From NCBI GenBank assembly GCA_019247715.1, contig JAFBAO010000012.1:1-64000 (forward strand): DNA of 64,000 nucleotides, in the 5' to 3' direction. The position numbers were made by a program, and so were the translations under genes. The notes under the pieces were generated by a model. It was given only the letters and a program-made list of their open reading frames with translations. It was not told the origin of the DNA and did no database searches. The stretch is from Caulobacteraceae bacterium (lineage in GTDB: Bacteria; Pseudomonadota; Alphaproteobacteria; Caulobacterales; Caulobacteraceae). Below are positions 42,875-53,415 of the stretch, in pieces. Numbering within the stretch: the stretch's first letter is position 1; each line of letters begins with the position of its first letter.

Positions 42875-43908
42875 AGGCCGGCTCCCGTTTGCGAGCGACG
42901 CAGCGCGCAGCGGCCGAATCTCGCCGGGCAGGCGCCCGCGCCTGGTCTAACGCCGGGCCACGCCAGCGCCGCTTCGGCGAGCTTCGCGAGGCCTTCGATG
43001 AACCGGGGTTCGCAGCTCAGGGTCGGCACGCGCAGATAGGCCGGCGCCCCCGCCCGCCGCGCCGCCTCGGCGTAGTCGCGATCCAGCTCCACCAGGGTCT
43101 CGACGTGCTCCGAGACGAAGGCGATGGGATCGACGATCACCCCAAGCCCGGCGTTCGCGGCCGCCTCGATCGCTTCGACGGTGGAAGGGCCGATCCATCT
43201 CAGCGGTCCGACCCGGCTCTGGTAGCAGACCTGCCAGTCCCACCCGTCGCCCAGCCGCGCCGCCACCTTCGCCGCCGTCTCTTCCACCTGCCACTGGTAA
43301 GGATCGCCGCCGGCGAGCGTCCGCTCGGGCAGTCCGTGCGCGGAGAAGAGCAGCCGCAGGCCCTCCGGCCTGCCCGCCGCCGTCCAGGTCCGCTCGATCG
43401 CCGCCGCATGGGCGTCGGCCAGGGCCTCGTCGTCGAAGTAGCAGCAGACCGTGCGAACCGCCTTGCCCTGCCAAGCTTCGCTCCATGCCTTCAGGGACGA
43501 CCCGGTGGTGGTGGTGGAGAACTGGGGATAGAGCGGCAGCAGCACGACATCGTCGGGGGCGAACCCCGCCACGGCCGCCGCCGCCGCCTGGATCGTGGGC
43601 GCCCAATAGCGCATGGCCACGAAGCACCGGACCTCGTCTCCGGGCATGCGTCTGGCCAGTTCCGCCTCGAGCGCCGAGGCCTGCGCTTCGGTCTCCCCGC
43701 GCAGCGGCGAGCCGCCGCCCAACACGGCGTAGTTGGCGCGCGCCAGCGTCTCGCGCGAGCGCGAGATCACCTCCGACAGAAGCATCCGGATCGGCCCCGG
43801 CGCGGCGATGATGGCCGGGTCGCGGAAGAGGTTCCTCAAGAACGGGCGGACGTCCTGCGGCCGGTCGGGACCGCCGAGGTTGAAGAGGACGACCGCAACC
43901 CGGCTCAT
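42871..43908 (-). CDS. hemH: Ferrochelatase HemH
   Basis: 345 aa; inserts Fe2+ into protoporphyrin IX. VAVVLFNLGGPDRPQDVRPF at the N-terminus, LLPLYPQFSTTTTGSSL, LLFSAHGLPERTL with the catalytic His, CYQSRVGPLRWIGPST and a DPIAFVSEHVETLVELD segment with the conserved Glu. The tail carries Cys residues (LSCEPRF and CPARFGRC) like the C-terminal [2Fe-2S] ligands reported for Caulobacter ferrochelatase. ATG at 43908 overlaps hemE by 4 bases. Confidence 0.94.
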   Translation of the reverse strand: MSRVAVVLFNLGGPDRPQDVRPFLRNLFRDPAIIAAPGPIRMLLSEVISRSRETLARANYAVLGGGSPLRGETEAQASALEAELARRMPGDEVRCFVAMRYWAPTIQAAAAAVAGFAPDDVVLLPLYPQFSTTTTGSSLKAWSEAWQGKAVRTVCCYFDDEALADAHAAAIERTWTAAGRPEGLRLLFSAHGLPERTLAGGDPYQWQVEETAAKVAARLGDGWDWQVCYQSRVGPLRWIGPSTVEAIEAAANAGLGVIVDPIAFVSEHVETLVELDRDYAEAARRAGAPAYLRVPTLSCEPRFIEGLAKLAEAALAWPGVRPGAGACPARFGRCALRRSQTGAGL

Positions 43909-44936
43909 CGACTGCGCCAGGCGGTCACCTGATCCACCACCGCGGCGATATGCGCCAGGGGCGTGTCGGGCAGAACCCCGTGCCCGAGGTTGAAGATGTA
44001 CGGCCCCGGCGACCATTGCCTCAGCAGCGCCTCCACCCGACGCCCGAGCGCCTCGCCGCCGGCGCGCAGCAGCAGCGGATCGAGGGCCCCTTGGATCGCC
44101 ACGGCGCCCTGCAACCGTCGGCCCAGCGCCGCAGGGGCCTGCACGTCGAGGCCGACGCCTTGGACGCCGCTCTCGGCGCCGTAGCGCTCGACAAGGGCGC
44201 CTGCCCCGCGTGGAAAGCCGATCACCGGCGCGGCGATACCCTCCTGGCGAAGACGCCGCACGATCTCCGCGTGGGGTTGGATGACCAGCCGCTCGAACAC
44301 GTCCTCGGGCAGCAGCTCGGCCCAGGATTCGAAGATCTGAAGCGCCTGGGCGCCGCTGCGCGCCTGCATGACGAGGTAGCGCGCGGTCGCCTCCGTCAGG
44401 ACCGCCACCAGCGCCTCCACCTTGGCCGGATCGGAGAAGACGAGGGACCGGGCGAGGGAACGGTCGCTTCCGCGTCCTTCGAGCATGTAGGTGGCCACCG
44501 TCCAGGGACCCCCGGCGAACCCGATGAGGGCGCGCTCAGGCTCCAGGGCGCCGCGCACCCGGCCGAGCGTCTCGCCGACCGGGCTCAGGCGCGCCGAAGC
44601 CGCTGCGGCCTCACGCTCCAGGGCGGCGATCGAGGGCAGGGGGCCCAGCCGCGGACCCTCCCCGGTCTCGAACCACACCTCCTGGCCGAGCGCCCGGGGC
44701 AGCAGCAGGATATCGGCGAACACGATCGCCGCGTCGAGGGCGAACCGGCGCATCGGCTGCAAGGTCGCCTCGGCGGCCATTTCCGGATCGAGGCAGAAGG
44801 AGATGAAGTCGTCGGCGCGGGCTCTCAGCGCGCGGTATTCGGGCAATGAACGGCCCGCCTGGCGCATCAGCCAGATGGGCGGTCGGTCCGTCGTCTCGCC
44901 GCTGAGCGCGCGCAGGAGGAGAGGTCTAGCCGCCAT
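43905..44936 (-). CDS. hemE: Uroporphyrinogen decarboxylase HemE
   Basis: 343 aa. PPIWLMRQAGRSLPEYRALR (phosphate/propionate arginines), ADDFISFCLDPEMAAEATLQP, FADILLLPRALG with the catalytic Asp, FAGGPWTVATYMLEGRGS and FNLGHGVLPDTP are family motifs. First gene of the hem run. In Caulobacter crescentus hemE borders the replication origin on exactly this side, which guides the reading of the next intergenic region. Confidence 0.96.
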   Translation of the reverse strand: MAARPLLLRALSGETTDRPPIWLMRQAGRSLPEYRALRARADDFISFCLDPEMAAEATLQPMRRFALDAAIVFADILLLPRALGQEVWFETGEGPRLGPLPSIAALEREAAAASARLSPVGETLGRVRGALEPERALIGFAGGPWTVATYMLEGRGSDRSLARSLVFSDPAKVEALVAVLTEATARYLVMQARSGAQALQIFESWAELLPEDVFERLVIQPHAEIVRRLRQEGIAAPVIGFPRGAGALVERYGAESGVQGVGLDVQAPAALGRRLQGAVAIQGALDPLLLRAGGEALGRRVEALLRQWSPGPYIFNLGHGVLPDTPLAHIAAVVDQVTAWRSR

Positions 44937-45440
44937 GGCCTCCTTAAACCGGCTCCCCTCGGCAGGCTCAAGGGTCTGCGGGAGGCGACCTCCTCTTCAT
45001 CTTCCTAAATAAAATATGAAGGAATGACGGAAGAAGAGATGGGGGGCCGGAGTCATGGGGACGAGGCCCCCACCGTCCATTCGGCGCCCTTGCCCGGCGC
45101 CCGCGGTCCAGCGTTCGTCCCAAGCCTTCCGTGCGGCTGTGAATTACGGGAAGAAACAGGCAAGCTGTTGCCGGGCAAGGCGGTTTCCAGCGCCGGGGCG
45201 GGATCCTTCTTGGGAGCGACGGGAGTTGTGCACGTCTGTGGCTAGAATCGAAGACGTCGCCGTCCCCGGCGCCGAGGTGTTGGGGATAGGCGGCCGCATA
45301 AAGCCTCCGTCCGTCCCCAGGCGGCGGCTGGCGCCGCGAAATGGGCGGATTCGTCCACGCCTGCGCGCCGCCAGCCGGGCTGCGGTTAACCTTTCGTTAA
45401 CCATCCGCTCACAGCTTTTTTTGGGATCGCGGGGCGGCCG
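44937..45440. other. Putative chromosomal replication origin (Cori-like) between hemE and the PPDK regulator
   Basis: 504 bases between divergent hemE and the PPDK-regulator gene, the arrangement of Caulobacter Cori. Seen: an AT-only-but-one stretch TAAATAAAATATGAA (45006-45020) flanked by TTCCT/AGGAA; a CtrA box (45386-45400); GANTC sites GAATC (45245-45249) and GATTC (45348-45352); TGTGAATTA (45138-45146), one mismatch from a DnaA box; three TCCCCA motifs (45056-45061 and 45281-45286 on the minus strand, 45314-45319 on the plus), like the weak W-boxes described for Cori. Short coding frames here lack support. Confidence 0.72.
45386..45400. promoter_or_regulatory. CtrA binding box in the putative origin
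   Basis: TTAA-CCTTTCG-TTAA, followed by CC, is a full TTAA-N7-TTAAC site. In Caulobacter CtrA bound at such sites blocks initiation in swarmer cells. It also lies about 40 bases upstream of the PPDK-regulator start. Confidence 0.8.
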
Positions 45441-46289
45441 ATGAGTCACGTCTCCAAATTGGCCACCTACTTCCACGTCCACCTGGTGTCCGACTCCACC
45501 GGCGAGACCTTGAACGCCCTGGCCCGCGCGGTCTGCGCCAGGTTCACCAACGTCCTGCCGATCGAGCACATCTACGCCCTCGTCCGTTCGCCCAGGCAGC
45601 TGGAGCGGGCCCTGGAGGAGATCGCCAACGCTCCCGGCGTCGTCCTCCACACCATCATCGACGGCGGCCTGCGCGAAGCCTTGGAGGTCGGCTGCCAGAA
45701 GCTCGACATGCCGTGCATCGCGGCGCTCGATCCGCTGGTCTCGGCGCTCTCGCGCTACCTCGGCGCGCCGCTCTCCACCCAGGTAGGGGCCCAGTACTCC
45801 CTCGACGCCGACTACTTCAACCGGATGGAGGCGCTCAACTACGCGCTGGCGCACGATGACGGCCAGGGCGGCCAGGACCTGGAGCGGGCCGACGTGGTCC
45901 TCGTGGGCGTCTCACGAACCTCCAAGACGCCCACCTGCATCTATCTCGCCCATCGCGGGGTTAGGGCCGCCAACGTCCCCCTGGTTCCCTCCGCGGAGGC
46001 GCCCGCGGCGCTGCGGGTGCTGAAGGGGATCCCCATCGTCGGTTTGACGCTGGCGCCCGACCGGTTGCTGGAGATCCGCCGCAATCGCCTGAAGAGCCTC
46101 AACGAGCATCGCGACAGCACCTACGTCGACGCCGACGCGGTCCGCCAGGAGATCGTCCAGGCGCGCCGGTTGTTCGCCCGCGAGGGCTGGCCGGTGATCG
46201 ACGTCACCCGCCGCTCGGTGGAAGAGACCGCCGCGGCGGTGATCAACATCCTCTCCGGCGGACGCGGACAGGTCGAGGTCCTGCGGTGA
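45441..46289 (+). CDS. Pyruvate,phosphate dikinase regulatory protein (DUF299 kinase/phosphorylase)
   Basis: 282 aa. HVHLVSDSTGETLNALARAV at the N-terminus and the P-loop GVSRTSKTPTCIYLA are diagnostic of the bifunctional regulator that phosphorylates or dephosphorylates PPDK or PEP synthase; GIPIVGLTLAPDRLLEIRRNR and YVDADAVRQEIVQA follow. It sits next to the origin on the side opposite hemE, as in Caulobacter. Its stop overlaps the GTG of maf. Confidence 0.94.
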   Translation: MSHVSKLATYFHVHLVSDSTGETLNALARAVCARFTNVLPIEHIYALVRSPRQLERALEEIANAPGVVLHTIIDGGLREALEVGCQKLDMPCIAALDPLVSALSRYLGAPLSTQVGAQYSLDADYFNRMEALNYALAHDDGQGGQDLERADVVLVGVSRTSKTPTCIYLAHRGVRAANVPLVPSAEAPAALRVLKGIPIVGLTLAPDRLLEIRRNRLKSLNEHRDSTYVDADAVRQEIVQARRLFAREGWPVIDVTRRSVEETAAAVINILSGGRGQVEVLR

Positions 46290-46873
46290 TAACCCTCGCC
46301 TCGAAGAGCGCTTCGCGGGCGGCGATCCTAGCGGCGGCCGGCGTCGCCTTCGCCGCGGTCGACTCCGGGGTCGACGAGGCGAGCGCCAAGGCGCGGCTGG
46401 CGCAGGAGGGGGCGAGCCCGCAGGTGACGGCCGAGCGCCTGGCGGCGCTGAAGGCAGGGGCGGTCTCGCGCGGGCGTCCCGGCCTGGTGATCGGGGCCGA
46501 CCAGACCCTCGAGCTCGACGGGGTGCTCTACGACAAGGCGACGACAAAGGCCGAGGCGCGCGGGCGGCTGTTGGCGCTGAGGGGCCGGACGCATAGTCTT
46601 CACACGGCGACGGCGGTCGCCGAGGATGGCCGGATCGTGTGGGAGGCCATGGAGAGCCCCCGCCTTCGCATGCGCCCCTTTTCGGAGGCCTTCCTGGACG
46701 ACTATCTGGAGCGTGCGGGGTCCGCGCTCACGGGCTCGGTGGGCGGTTATTATCTGGAGGGCCTCGGCGTTCAGCTCTTCGAGCGGATCGACGGCGACTA
46801 CTTCGCCGTCCTGGGTTTGCCGCTGCTGCCCTTGCTGGACTTCCTGCGCAGCTGCGGAGCCCTGGCGCCATGA
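46286..46873 (+). CDS. maf: Maf-type nucleoside triphosphate pyrophosphatase
   Basis: 195 aa; house-cleaning dTTP/UTP or modified-nucleotide pyrophosphatase. [47 protein letters not shown] and [28 protein letters not shown] motifs (quoted in part) fit. The start is GTG at 46286. Its stop overlaps the aroE ATG. Confidence 0.9.
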   Translation: MITLASKSASRAAILAAAGVAFAAVDSGVDEASAKARLAQEGASPQVTAERLAALKAGAVSRGRPGLVIGADQTLELDGVLYDKATTKAEARGRLLALRGRTHSLHTATAVAEDGRIVWEAMESPRLRMRPFSEAFLDDYLERAGSALTGSVGGYYLEGLGVQLFERIDGDYFAVLGLPLLPLLDFLRSCGALAP

Positions 46874-47724
46874 ACCCGCCGATCTCGGGGACAACGATGG
46901 TGGCGGGCGTGGCCGGAGCGCCGGTGGCCCACTCGCTCAGCCCGATCATCCACAACGCCTGGCTGGCGGCGGCGAGGATCGACGCGGTCTACGTCGCCTT
47001 CGCCCCGCCGAGGGAGCGGTTCGCGGCTTTCGCTGAGGGTCTTCGGAGCGGCGCCGTTCGCGGACTGAACCTCACCGTCCCGTTCAAGGAACAGGGCCTC
47101 GCTCTGGCGGACGAGGCCAGCGCGGCGGCCCGGCGGGCAGGGTCCGCCAACCTGCTGCTCTTCGAGCCGGACGGGCGCATCTGCGCCGACAACACCGATG
47201 GGGTCGGGCTGCTGGCGGCGCTCGCCGCGCAGGCGCCGGGCTTCGATCCCAGGCATGCGCCGGCGCTGATCCTGGGGGCCGGCGGAGCGGCCCGCGGCGC
47301 GGCTGCGGCCTTGCTGGAAGCCGGCGCGCCGGAGGTCCGCATCATCAACCGCACTCACGCGCGCGCCGAGGCGCTGGCGGAGGCGGTGGGCGGCCTTGTC
47401 CGGGTCTTCGACGAGGTCGACGACCGCGCCCTCTGCGACGTGGGCCTCATCGTCAACGCCACCACCTTGGGGCTTGGCGGCGGCGCAGGCCCCGCTGTGT
47501 CGCTCGGGGCCGCCCCCGACTCGGCGGTGGTGATGGACATGGTGTACCGCCCGCTCCGGACGGAGTTCCTGCACCGGGCGGCGGCGCTCGGAATGCGGAC
47601 GGCGGACGGGCTGGAAATGCTGATCGGCCAGGCCGTCCCGTCCTTCGCCGCCCTGTTCGGCGTCCCGCCGCCGGCGATCGACGTCCGGGGGCTCTGCCTG
47701 AAGGCCCTCGAGGAGAAAGCATGA
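46870..47724 (+). CDS. aroE: Shikimate dehydrogenase AroE
   Basis: 284 aa, NADPH-dependent 3-dehydroshikimate reduction. [18 protein letters not shown] (substrate-binding Ser pair), [17 protein letters not shown] with the catalytic Lys, NTDGVGLL, the NADP loop [17 protein letters not shown] and [15 protein letters not shown] at 46870; overlaps maf and coaE by 4 bases each. Confidence 0.95.
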   Translation: MNPPISGTTMVAGVAGAPVAHSLSPIIHNAWLAAARIDAVYVAFAPPRERFAAFAEGLRSGAVRGLNLTVPFKEQGLALADEASAAARRAGSANLLLFEPDGRICADNTDGVGLLAALAAQAPGFDPRHAPALILGAGGAARGAAAALLEAGAPEVRIINRTHARAEALAEAVGGLVRVFDEVDDRALCDVGLIVNATTLGLGGGAGPAVSLGAAPDSAVVMDMVYRPLRTEFLHRAAALGMRTADGLEMLIGQAVPSFAALFGVPPPAIDVRGLCLKALEEKA

Positions 47725-48326
47725 TCGTCGTCGGCCTCACCGGCTCCATCGGCATGGGCAAGTCCGCCACCGCGGCCATGTTCCGCGAGGAAGGCTGCCC
47801 GGTCCTCGACGCCGACGCCGGCGTGCACGCGCTCTACGCGCCCGGCGGCGCCGCCGTGGCCCCGCTGGAGGCGGCGTTCCCAGGGGTCGTGAAGAATGGG
47901 GCGGTGGACCGCGCGACGCTGAGCGAGCGGGTGATCGGCGACCATGCAGCCATGGACCGGCTGAACGGCATCGTCCATCCGCTGCTGCGCGCCAGCCGCA
48001 ACGCCTTCTTCGAGCGGGCGCGCGCCGAGGGCGCCAAGATCGTGGTGCTGGACGTACCGCTGCTCTTCGAGACCGGCGGCGAGCGGAACGTGGACGCGGT
48101 GGTGGTGGTCTCAGCGCCGGCCGACGTCCAGCGCGAGCGGGTGCTGGCGCGGGAGGGCATGAGCGCGGTCAAGCTCGACGGCATCCTGGCGCGCCAGACG
48201 CCCGACGCGGACAAGCGCGCGCGCGCCGACTTCGTGGTGGACACCAGCCGCGGATTCGACAGCGCCCGCGCCCAGGTCAAGGACATCGTCGCCGCCTTGC
48301 AGGCCAGGGCCGAAGCGGCTCAATAA
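47721..48326 (+). CDS. coaE: Dephospho-CoA kinase CoaE
   Basis: 201 aa; last step of coenzyme A synthesis. P-loop [17 protein letters not shown] at the N-terminus, [33 protein letters not shown], and the lid [17 protein letters not shown]. Overlaps aroE by 4 bases; dnaQ follows after 6 bases. Confidence 0.95.
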   Translation: MIVVGLTGSIGMGKSATAAMFREEGCPVLDADAGVHALYAPGGAAVAPLEAAFPGVVKNGAVDRATLSERVIGDHAAMDRLNGIVHPLLRASRNAFFERARAEGAKIVVLDVPLLFETGGERNVDAVVVVSAPADVQRERVLAREGMSAVKLDGILARQTPDADKRARADFVVDTSRGFDSARAQVKDIVAALQARAEAAQ

Positions 48327-48332
48327 GGTCCC

Positions 48333-49037
48333 ATGGCGCGCGAGATCGTTCTCGACACCGAAACCACCGGCCTCGATCACCGCGACGGGCACCGGCTGAT
48401 CGAGCTCGCTTGCGTCGAGCTCGAGGACCAGATTCCCACCGGCCGCTCTTTCCACCGCTACATCGATCCCGAGCGCGACATCGAGGCGGGGGCCGAGCGG
48501 GTCCATGGCCTCTCCGTGAGCTTCCTGCGCGGCAAGCCGAAGTTCGCCGACGCCGAGGTGGTGGAGGCGTTCCTCGACTTCGTGGCGGACGCGGCCATCG
48601 TGGCGCACAACGCCGCCTTCGACCGGGCCTTCCTCAACGCCGAGCTGGAGCGCGCGGGCAAGGCGCTGCTCGCCGATCATCGGTGGGTGGACACCCTCGC
48701 CCTGGCCCAGGCGCGGTTCCCGGGGATGTACAATTCCCTCGACGCGCTCTGTAAGCGGTTCAAGATCTCGCTGGTCGAGCGCGAAAAGCACGGCGCGCTG
48801 ATCGACGCCAAGCTGCTGGCCCACGTCTATCTGGAGCTGAAGGGCGGGCGCGAGCGGGGCCTCGATCTCGAGGTGGCGGTCGCGCGGCCCGGCGCGGTGG
48901 TCGCCGGGCCGGTGGGCGGCTACGGCCCTCGCCCGCGGCCGCTGGCGCCCCGGATCACCGCCGCCGAGCTCGCGCGCCATGCGGCCTTCGTGCGCGACGT
49001 CCTCACCGGAGGCCTCTGGGCGGCCTTCGAAGCCTGA
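48333..49037 (+). CDS. dnaQ: DNA polymerase III epsilon subunit DnaQ
   Basis: 234 aa proofreading 3'-5' exonuclease. DEDDh residues are seen in IVLDTETTGLDHRDGHRLIE, VAHNAAFDRAFLN and EKHGALIDAKLLAHVYLEL. A C-terminal about 50-residue tail supplies the polymerase-binding part. Last gene of the origin-adjacent plus-strand run; convergent with ccrM (2-base gap). Confidence 0.95.
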   Translation: MAREIVLDTETTGLDHRDGHRLIELACVELEDQIPTGRSFHRYIDPERDIEAGAERVHGLSVSFLRGKPKFADAEVVEAFLDFVADAAIVAHNAAFDRAFLNAELERAGKALLADHRWVDTLALAQARFPGMYNSLDALCKRFKISLVEREKHGALIDAKLLAHVYLELKGGRERGLDLEVAVARPGAVVAGPVGGYGPRPRPLAPRITAAELARHAAFVRDVLTGGLWAAFEA

Positions 49038-49039
49038 CT

Positions 49040-50170
<1,131 letters not shown>

Positions 50171-50185
50171 TTAAGGGCAATTTAA
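50171..50185. promoter_or_regulatory. CtrA binding box upstream of ccrM
   Basis: TTAA-GGGCAAT-TTAA, 43-57 bases upstream of the ccrM ATG, is a complete TTAA-N7-TTAA site. In Caulobacter CtrA activates ccrM in late predivisional cells. Confidence 0.8.
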
Positions 50186-50234
50186 GGGCGTCACCGTGGG
50201 CCGGCCGCAAACGGCGGCCGTATCAGGCGCCCTC

Positions 50235-51284
50235 CTAATCTGCGAGCCCTCCCCAGTCGATCCAGGCGCCGTGGGCATGGACCGTGGCGAGGCGGCAGTC
50301 CAAGCCCCCGGGCCAGACGCTGAGGCGAAGCTCGAACGGCGAAGCCCCCGCGCCGGGCTCCATCCGAAGCCAGGCCAGGGGCGCATCGTCGCTGGCGGCG
50401 GCCCCGTGATCGGCGATCGCCTCGGCGAGGGCCTGCTGAGCCCCGGCGGCGAGGTACTGCCAGAACACCGAGTGGTAGATCACGGTCGCCAGGCCCGGGC
50501 GCGGCGCCGCGGTGCTCCGGACCCAGTCGACCGCGTCGCCGGCCTCGACCGCGACGCCGGCCGCCAGGGCCATCCGGACGGCGCGTTGCAGCCGCTCCAG
50601 GCGCTCGGCCTGGTCGGGCCAGACGTAGGCGGCGAGCCGGCGCCGGGCGGCCGGGTCGGAAAGGCGCACCGGCGCGCGATCGCAGGCGGCGGTCTCAACC
50701 ACCGTCACCGCCACGCCCAGCGGCGGCGGCGAGCCGCGCCATTCGGCCTCCAGGCAGACCGGCGAGGCGGGGTCGCCCCAGGTCCCCCATGCGCCATACC
50801 GGTAGCGAAGCTGGGGCCACAGCTGATTGAGGCCGGCGCTGGCCCCGAGCTCCAGGCAGCGGAGCGGCAGCCGCGTCCGCCGCCCCACGGTGAGGAATCC
50901 GGGCAGCAGGCAGGCGGCCCGGCCGACCTCGTTGGTCTGGGGCTCGTGTCCCATGAAGGCCTGGATACGCGCTCCGTGGTCCTCGATCGCCGCGAGCGCC
51001 GCCGGCCAGGCGCGCGCGGCGTCAGCGTGGGGCGGAAAGAAGCGGGCAAGGTCCGGCGCAGCTGCGTCCAGCACCAGGTCGTGGAGAGCGCCCACGAATC
51101 GGAGCGCGACGGCGTCGGCCATCAGCGCCTCGCGCGGTCGGCCCTCCCAGGGCGCGAAGAGGGCTCGCAGCGGCGGCGCGGGATCGGCCGCGGCGGCCTG
51201 CAGCAGGGCGGCGTTGAAGGGCGAGCCGAGGTGGGCGCAGACGCTCGATTGCAGGCGCAGCGCGGCGGCGAGGGGGTCGTCCAT
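50235..51284 (-). CDS. DUF2332 family protein
   Basis: 349 aa. RALFAPWEGRPREALMADAV, GHEPQTNEVGRAACLLPGF, LPLRCLELGASAGLNQLWPQ, VIYHSVFWQYL and the C-terminal PLAWLRMEPG and ELRLSVWPGG fit DUF2332. The LELGASAGLN segment resembles a SAM-binding glycine loop, so a methyltransferase-like fold is possible. Function unknown. ATG at 51284. Confidence 0.78.
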   Translation of the reverse strand: MDDPLAAALRLQSSVCAHLGSPFNAALLQAAAADPAPPLRALFAPWEGRPREALMADAVALRFVGALHDLVLDAAAPDLARFFPPHADAARAWPAALAAIEDHGARIQAFMGHEPQTNEVGRAACLLPGFLTVGRRTRLPLRCLELGASAGLNQLWPQLRYRYGAWGTWGDPASPVCLEAEWRGSPPPLGVAVTVVETAACDRAPVRLSDPAARRRLAAYVWPDQAERLERLQRAVRMALAAGVAVEAGDAVDWVRSTAAPRPGLATVIYHSVFWQYLAAGAQQALAEAIADHGAAASDDAPLAWLRMEPGAGASPFELRLSVWPGGLDCRLATVHAHGAWIDWGGLAD

Positions 51285-51334
51285 GGCCTCACCTCGGCCC
51301 CGGCGCCCGAGACGGTCAAGCTTGATCGGGCCGG

Positions 51335-52012
51335 TCAATCTTCGGCGAACGGCAGCTCTTCCTGGAAGGCGGCCTCGTAGGCCAGCATCGGGTCCTTCCC
51401 AATCAGCGCGAGCTTCACCGGTCCCCATCCCAGCCGGTGGATCGGCGAAGGACCGAGGCGAAGCAGGGCCTCGGCGTGGACCCGGGCGCGATAGCCCTTG
51501 TGGCCGGCGAAGCCGTAGCCAGGATAGGCGTCGTCCATCTCGGCCATCAGCCGGTCGCGCGCCGTCTTGGCCAGGATGGAAGCGGCGGCGATCGACGCCG
51601 AAAGCCCGTCGCCGCCCACCACCGTCCGCACCGGACAGGGGAGGTCGAATGGGTAGTTGCCGTCGACCAGGGCGAACACCGGCGAGACGGTCATGGCCGC
51701 CACCGCCCGGCGCATGGCCAGGCCCGTCGCCTGGACGATGTTGAGGGCGGCGATCTCCTCCACCGAGGCGAAGCCGATTCCCCAGGCGAGGGCGCGCGCC
51801 TTGATCTCCAGCTCGAGCTCGGCGCGCCGGGCGGCCGACAGCTTCTTGGAATCGTCCACCCCTTTGGGGGCGGCCCGGGGCTTCAGGATCACCGCCGCGG
51901 CGCAGACCGGTCCGGCCCAGGGTCCGCGGCCGGCCTCGTCGATCCCGCATACGGGCGCCGGGCAGTCCTTCTCCAGGCGCATGTGAGGCCCGGGGCGGGC
52001 GGCGCGCGCCAT
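51335..52012 (-). CDS. rnhB: Ribonuclease HII
   Basis: 225 aa; removes ribonucleotides and RNA-DNA hybrids. [20 protein letters not shown] (catalytic Asp-Glu), [68 protein letters not shown] at 52012 (MARAARPG) overlaps the tag stop by one base; ATG at 51982 is alternative. In Caulobacter rnhB also neighbours ccrM. Confidence 0.93.
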   Translation of the reverse strand: MARAARPGPHMRLEKDCPAPVCGIDEAGRGPWAGPVCAAAVILKPRAAPKGVDDSKKLSAARRAELELEIKARALAWGIGFASVEEIAALNIVQATGLAMRRAVAAMTVSPVFALVDGNYPFDLPCPVRTVVGGDGLSASIAAASILAKTARDRLMAEMDDAYPGYGFAGHKGYRARVHAEALLRLGPSPIHRLGWGPVKLALIGKDPMLAYEAAFQEELPFAED

Positions 52013-52698
52013 CAGGACCTCGCCAGCTCCGCCACCGCCTGGTGGCGAAAGCAGCTCGTGACATGGTCGTTGACCATGCCCACCGCCTGCATGAAGGCGT
52101 AGACGATCACCGGCCCGCAGAACTTGAAACCTCTGGCCTTCAAGGCCTTGGCCATCTCCACCGCGGCCGGCGACTGGGCGGGAACCTCGGCGATGGCGCT
52201 CCAGGCGTTGGCCACCGGCTTGCCGTCCGTGAAAGCCCAGAGGAATTCGGAAAAGTCCTCGCCCCGCTCGCGCATGTCGAGGAAGACCCGCGCGCCGGCG
52301 ATCGCCGCATCGATCTTGGCCGCCGAACGGACGATCCCCGCGTCGGCCAGCAGGCGGGAGCGGTCCATCGCGCCGAACCTCGCCACCGTCTCCGGATCGA
52401 ACCCGGCGAAGGCGGTCCGGAAGGCCTCCCGCTTCTTGAGGATGGTGATCCAGGAGAGCCCGGCCTGGAACCCGTCCAGCACCAGCTTCTCCCAGAGCGC
52501 GCGGGGATCGTATTCCGGCACGCCCCACTCCTCATCGTGGTAGGCCACGTAGAGGGGCTCCTTGGGATTGGCCCAGGCGCAGCGCCCTTGGCTTTCGTAG
52601 ACGGCCAGGCCCACCGGCGGCTCCTCGCGGACGACGCCCTTGATCTGCCCAAGAATCGGCCGGCCGACAACCGCAGCGTCGGATGGTCGTGGCGCCAT
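52012..52698 (-). CDS. tag: DNA-3-methyladenine glycosylase I
   Basis: 228 aa, HhH-GPD-related DNA repair glycosylase. [20 protein letters not shown] at the N-terminus (Zn and substrate residues), [38 protein letters not shown], and C-terminal [20 protein letters not shown] plus CFRH (Zn ligands). It carries about 35 extra residues at the N-terminus before the family core. Followed by rnhB. Confidence 0.93.
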   Translation of the reverse strand: MAPRPSDAAVVGRPILGQIKGVVREEPPVGLAVYESQGRCAWANPKEPLYVAYHDEEWGVPEYDPRALWEKLVLDGFQAGLSWITILKKREAFRTAFAGFDPETVARFGAMDRSRLLADAGIVRSAAKIDAAIAGARVFLDMRERGEDFSEFLWAFTDGKPVANAWSAIAEVPAQSPAAVEMAKALKARGFKFCGPVIVYAFMQAVGMVNDHVTSCFRHQAVAELARS

Positions 52699-52735
52699 GG
52701 CGCCGCATCGTGCTTAGGATGCCGTCATGGTCACC

Positions 52736-53311
52736 CTAGCCCGGCGCCGGCCGCTCGCCGAAGAGGGCGGTCCCCACGCGCACCGAGGTGGCGCCGAACC
52801 GGATCGCCGTTTCGAAGTCGGCGCTCATGCCCATGGAGAGCTTCGCAAGCCCGTTACGCGCCGCGATCTTGGCGGTCAGGGCGAAGTGCGGCCCGGGCGG
52901 CTCTCCTTGCGGGGGGATGCACATGAGCCCTTCGACGGCGAGGCCGAACTCGCCCCGGCAGCGGGCGATGAAGGCGTCCGCCTCGCCTGGCCGGACGCCG
53001 GCCTTCTGCGGCTCCTCGCCGGTGTTGACCTCGACATAGAGCCGCGGCGCGCGCCCGAGCCGCTGGCCCTCACGGGCGATCGCCTCGGCCAGCTTCGGCC
53101 GATCCAGGGTCTCGATCACCGCGAAGAAGCCGCAGGCGTCGCGCGCCTTGTTGGTCTGCAGCGGGCCGATCAGCCGCAGCTCGAGACCGGGCGGGCCATC
53201 GCGCCAGTGGGCGAACGCCTCCTGGACCCGGTTTTCGCCAAACACCCTCTGACCGGCCGCGAGCAGGGCGGCGAGCCGCTCGGGCGGCTGGGTCTTGGAG
53301 ACCGCCACCAA
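52736..53311 (-). CDS. YggS-family PLP-binding protein (start uncertain)
   Basis: PLP homeostasis protein, TIM barrel. VAVSKTQPPERLAALLAAGQ carries the PLP Lys, followed by FGENRVQEAFAHW, LRLIGPLQTNKA, LYVEVNTGEEPQKAGVRP, GLMCIPP and LSMGMSADFETAIRFG...VRVGTALFG. The only standard start in frame is TTG at 53311, which puts the PLP Lys at residue 6. But the same frame upstream (to about 53401) reads LGDLAGARARILARIAAAAS...RDPATVTL, the expected N-terminal helix. So the real protein is probably about 30 residues longer with a rare start codon, or the sequence has an indel near 53400. Confidence 0.75.
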   Translation of the reverse strand: MVAVSKTQPPERLAALLAAGQRVFGENRVQEAFAHWRDGPPGLELRLIGPLQTNKARDACGFFAVIETLDRPKLAEAIAREGQRLGRAPRLYVEVNTGEEPQKAGVRPGEADAFIARCRGEFGLAVEGLMCIPPQGEPPGPHFALTAKIAARNGLAKLSMGMSADFETAIRFGATSVRVGTALFGERPAPG

Positions 53312-53415
53312 AGTGACGGTCGCCGGATCGCGGCCGGCGGCGCTCGCGGCCGCTGCGATCCGCGCAAGGATGCGCGCCCGCGCCCCGGCGAGATCTCCAA
53401 GGGGGTGTCCGGCTG

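Noticed and set aside
45024..45245. 73-codon frame inside the putative origin
   Set aside because: No ribosome-binding site, no recognisable composition or motif, and it overlaps origin-like elements.
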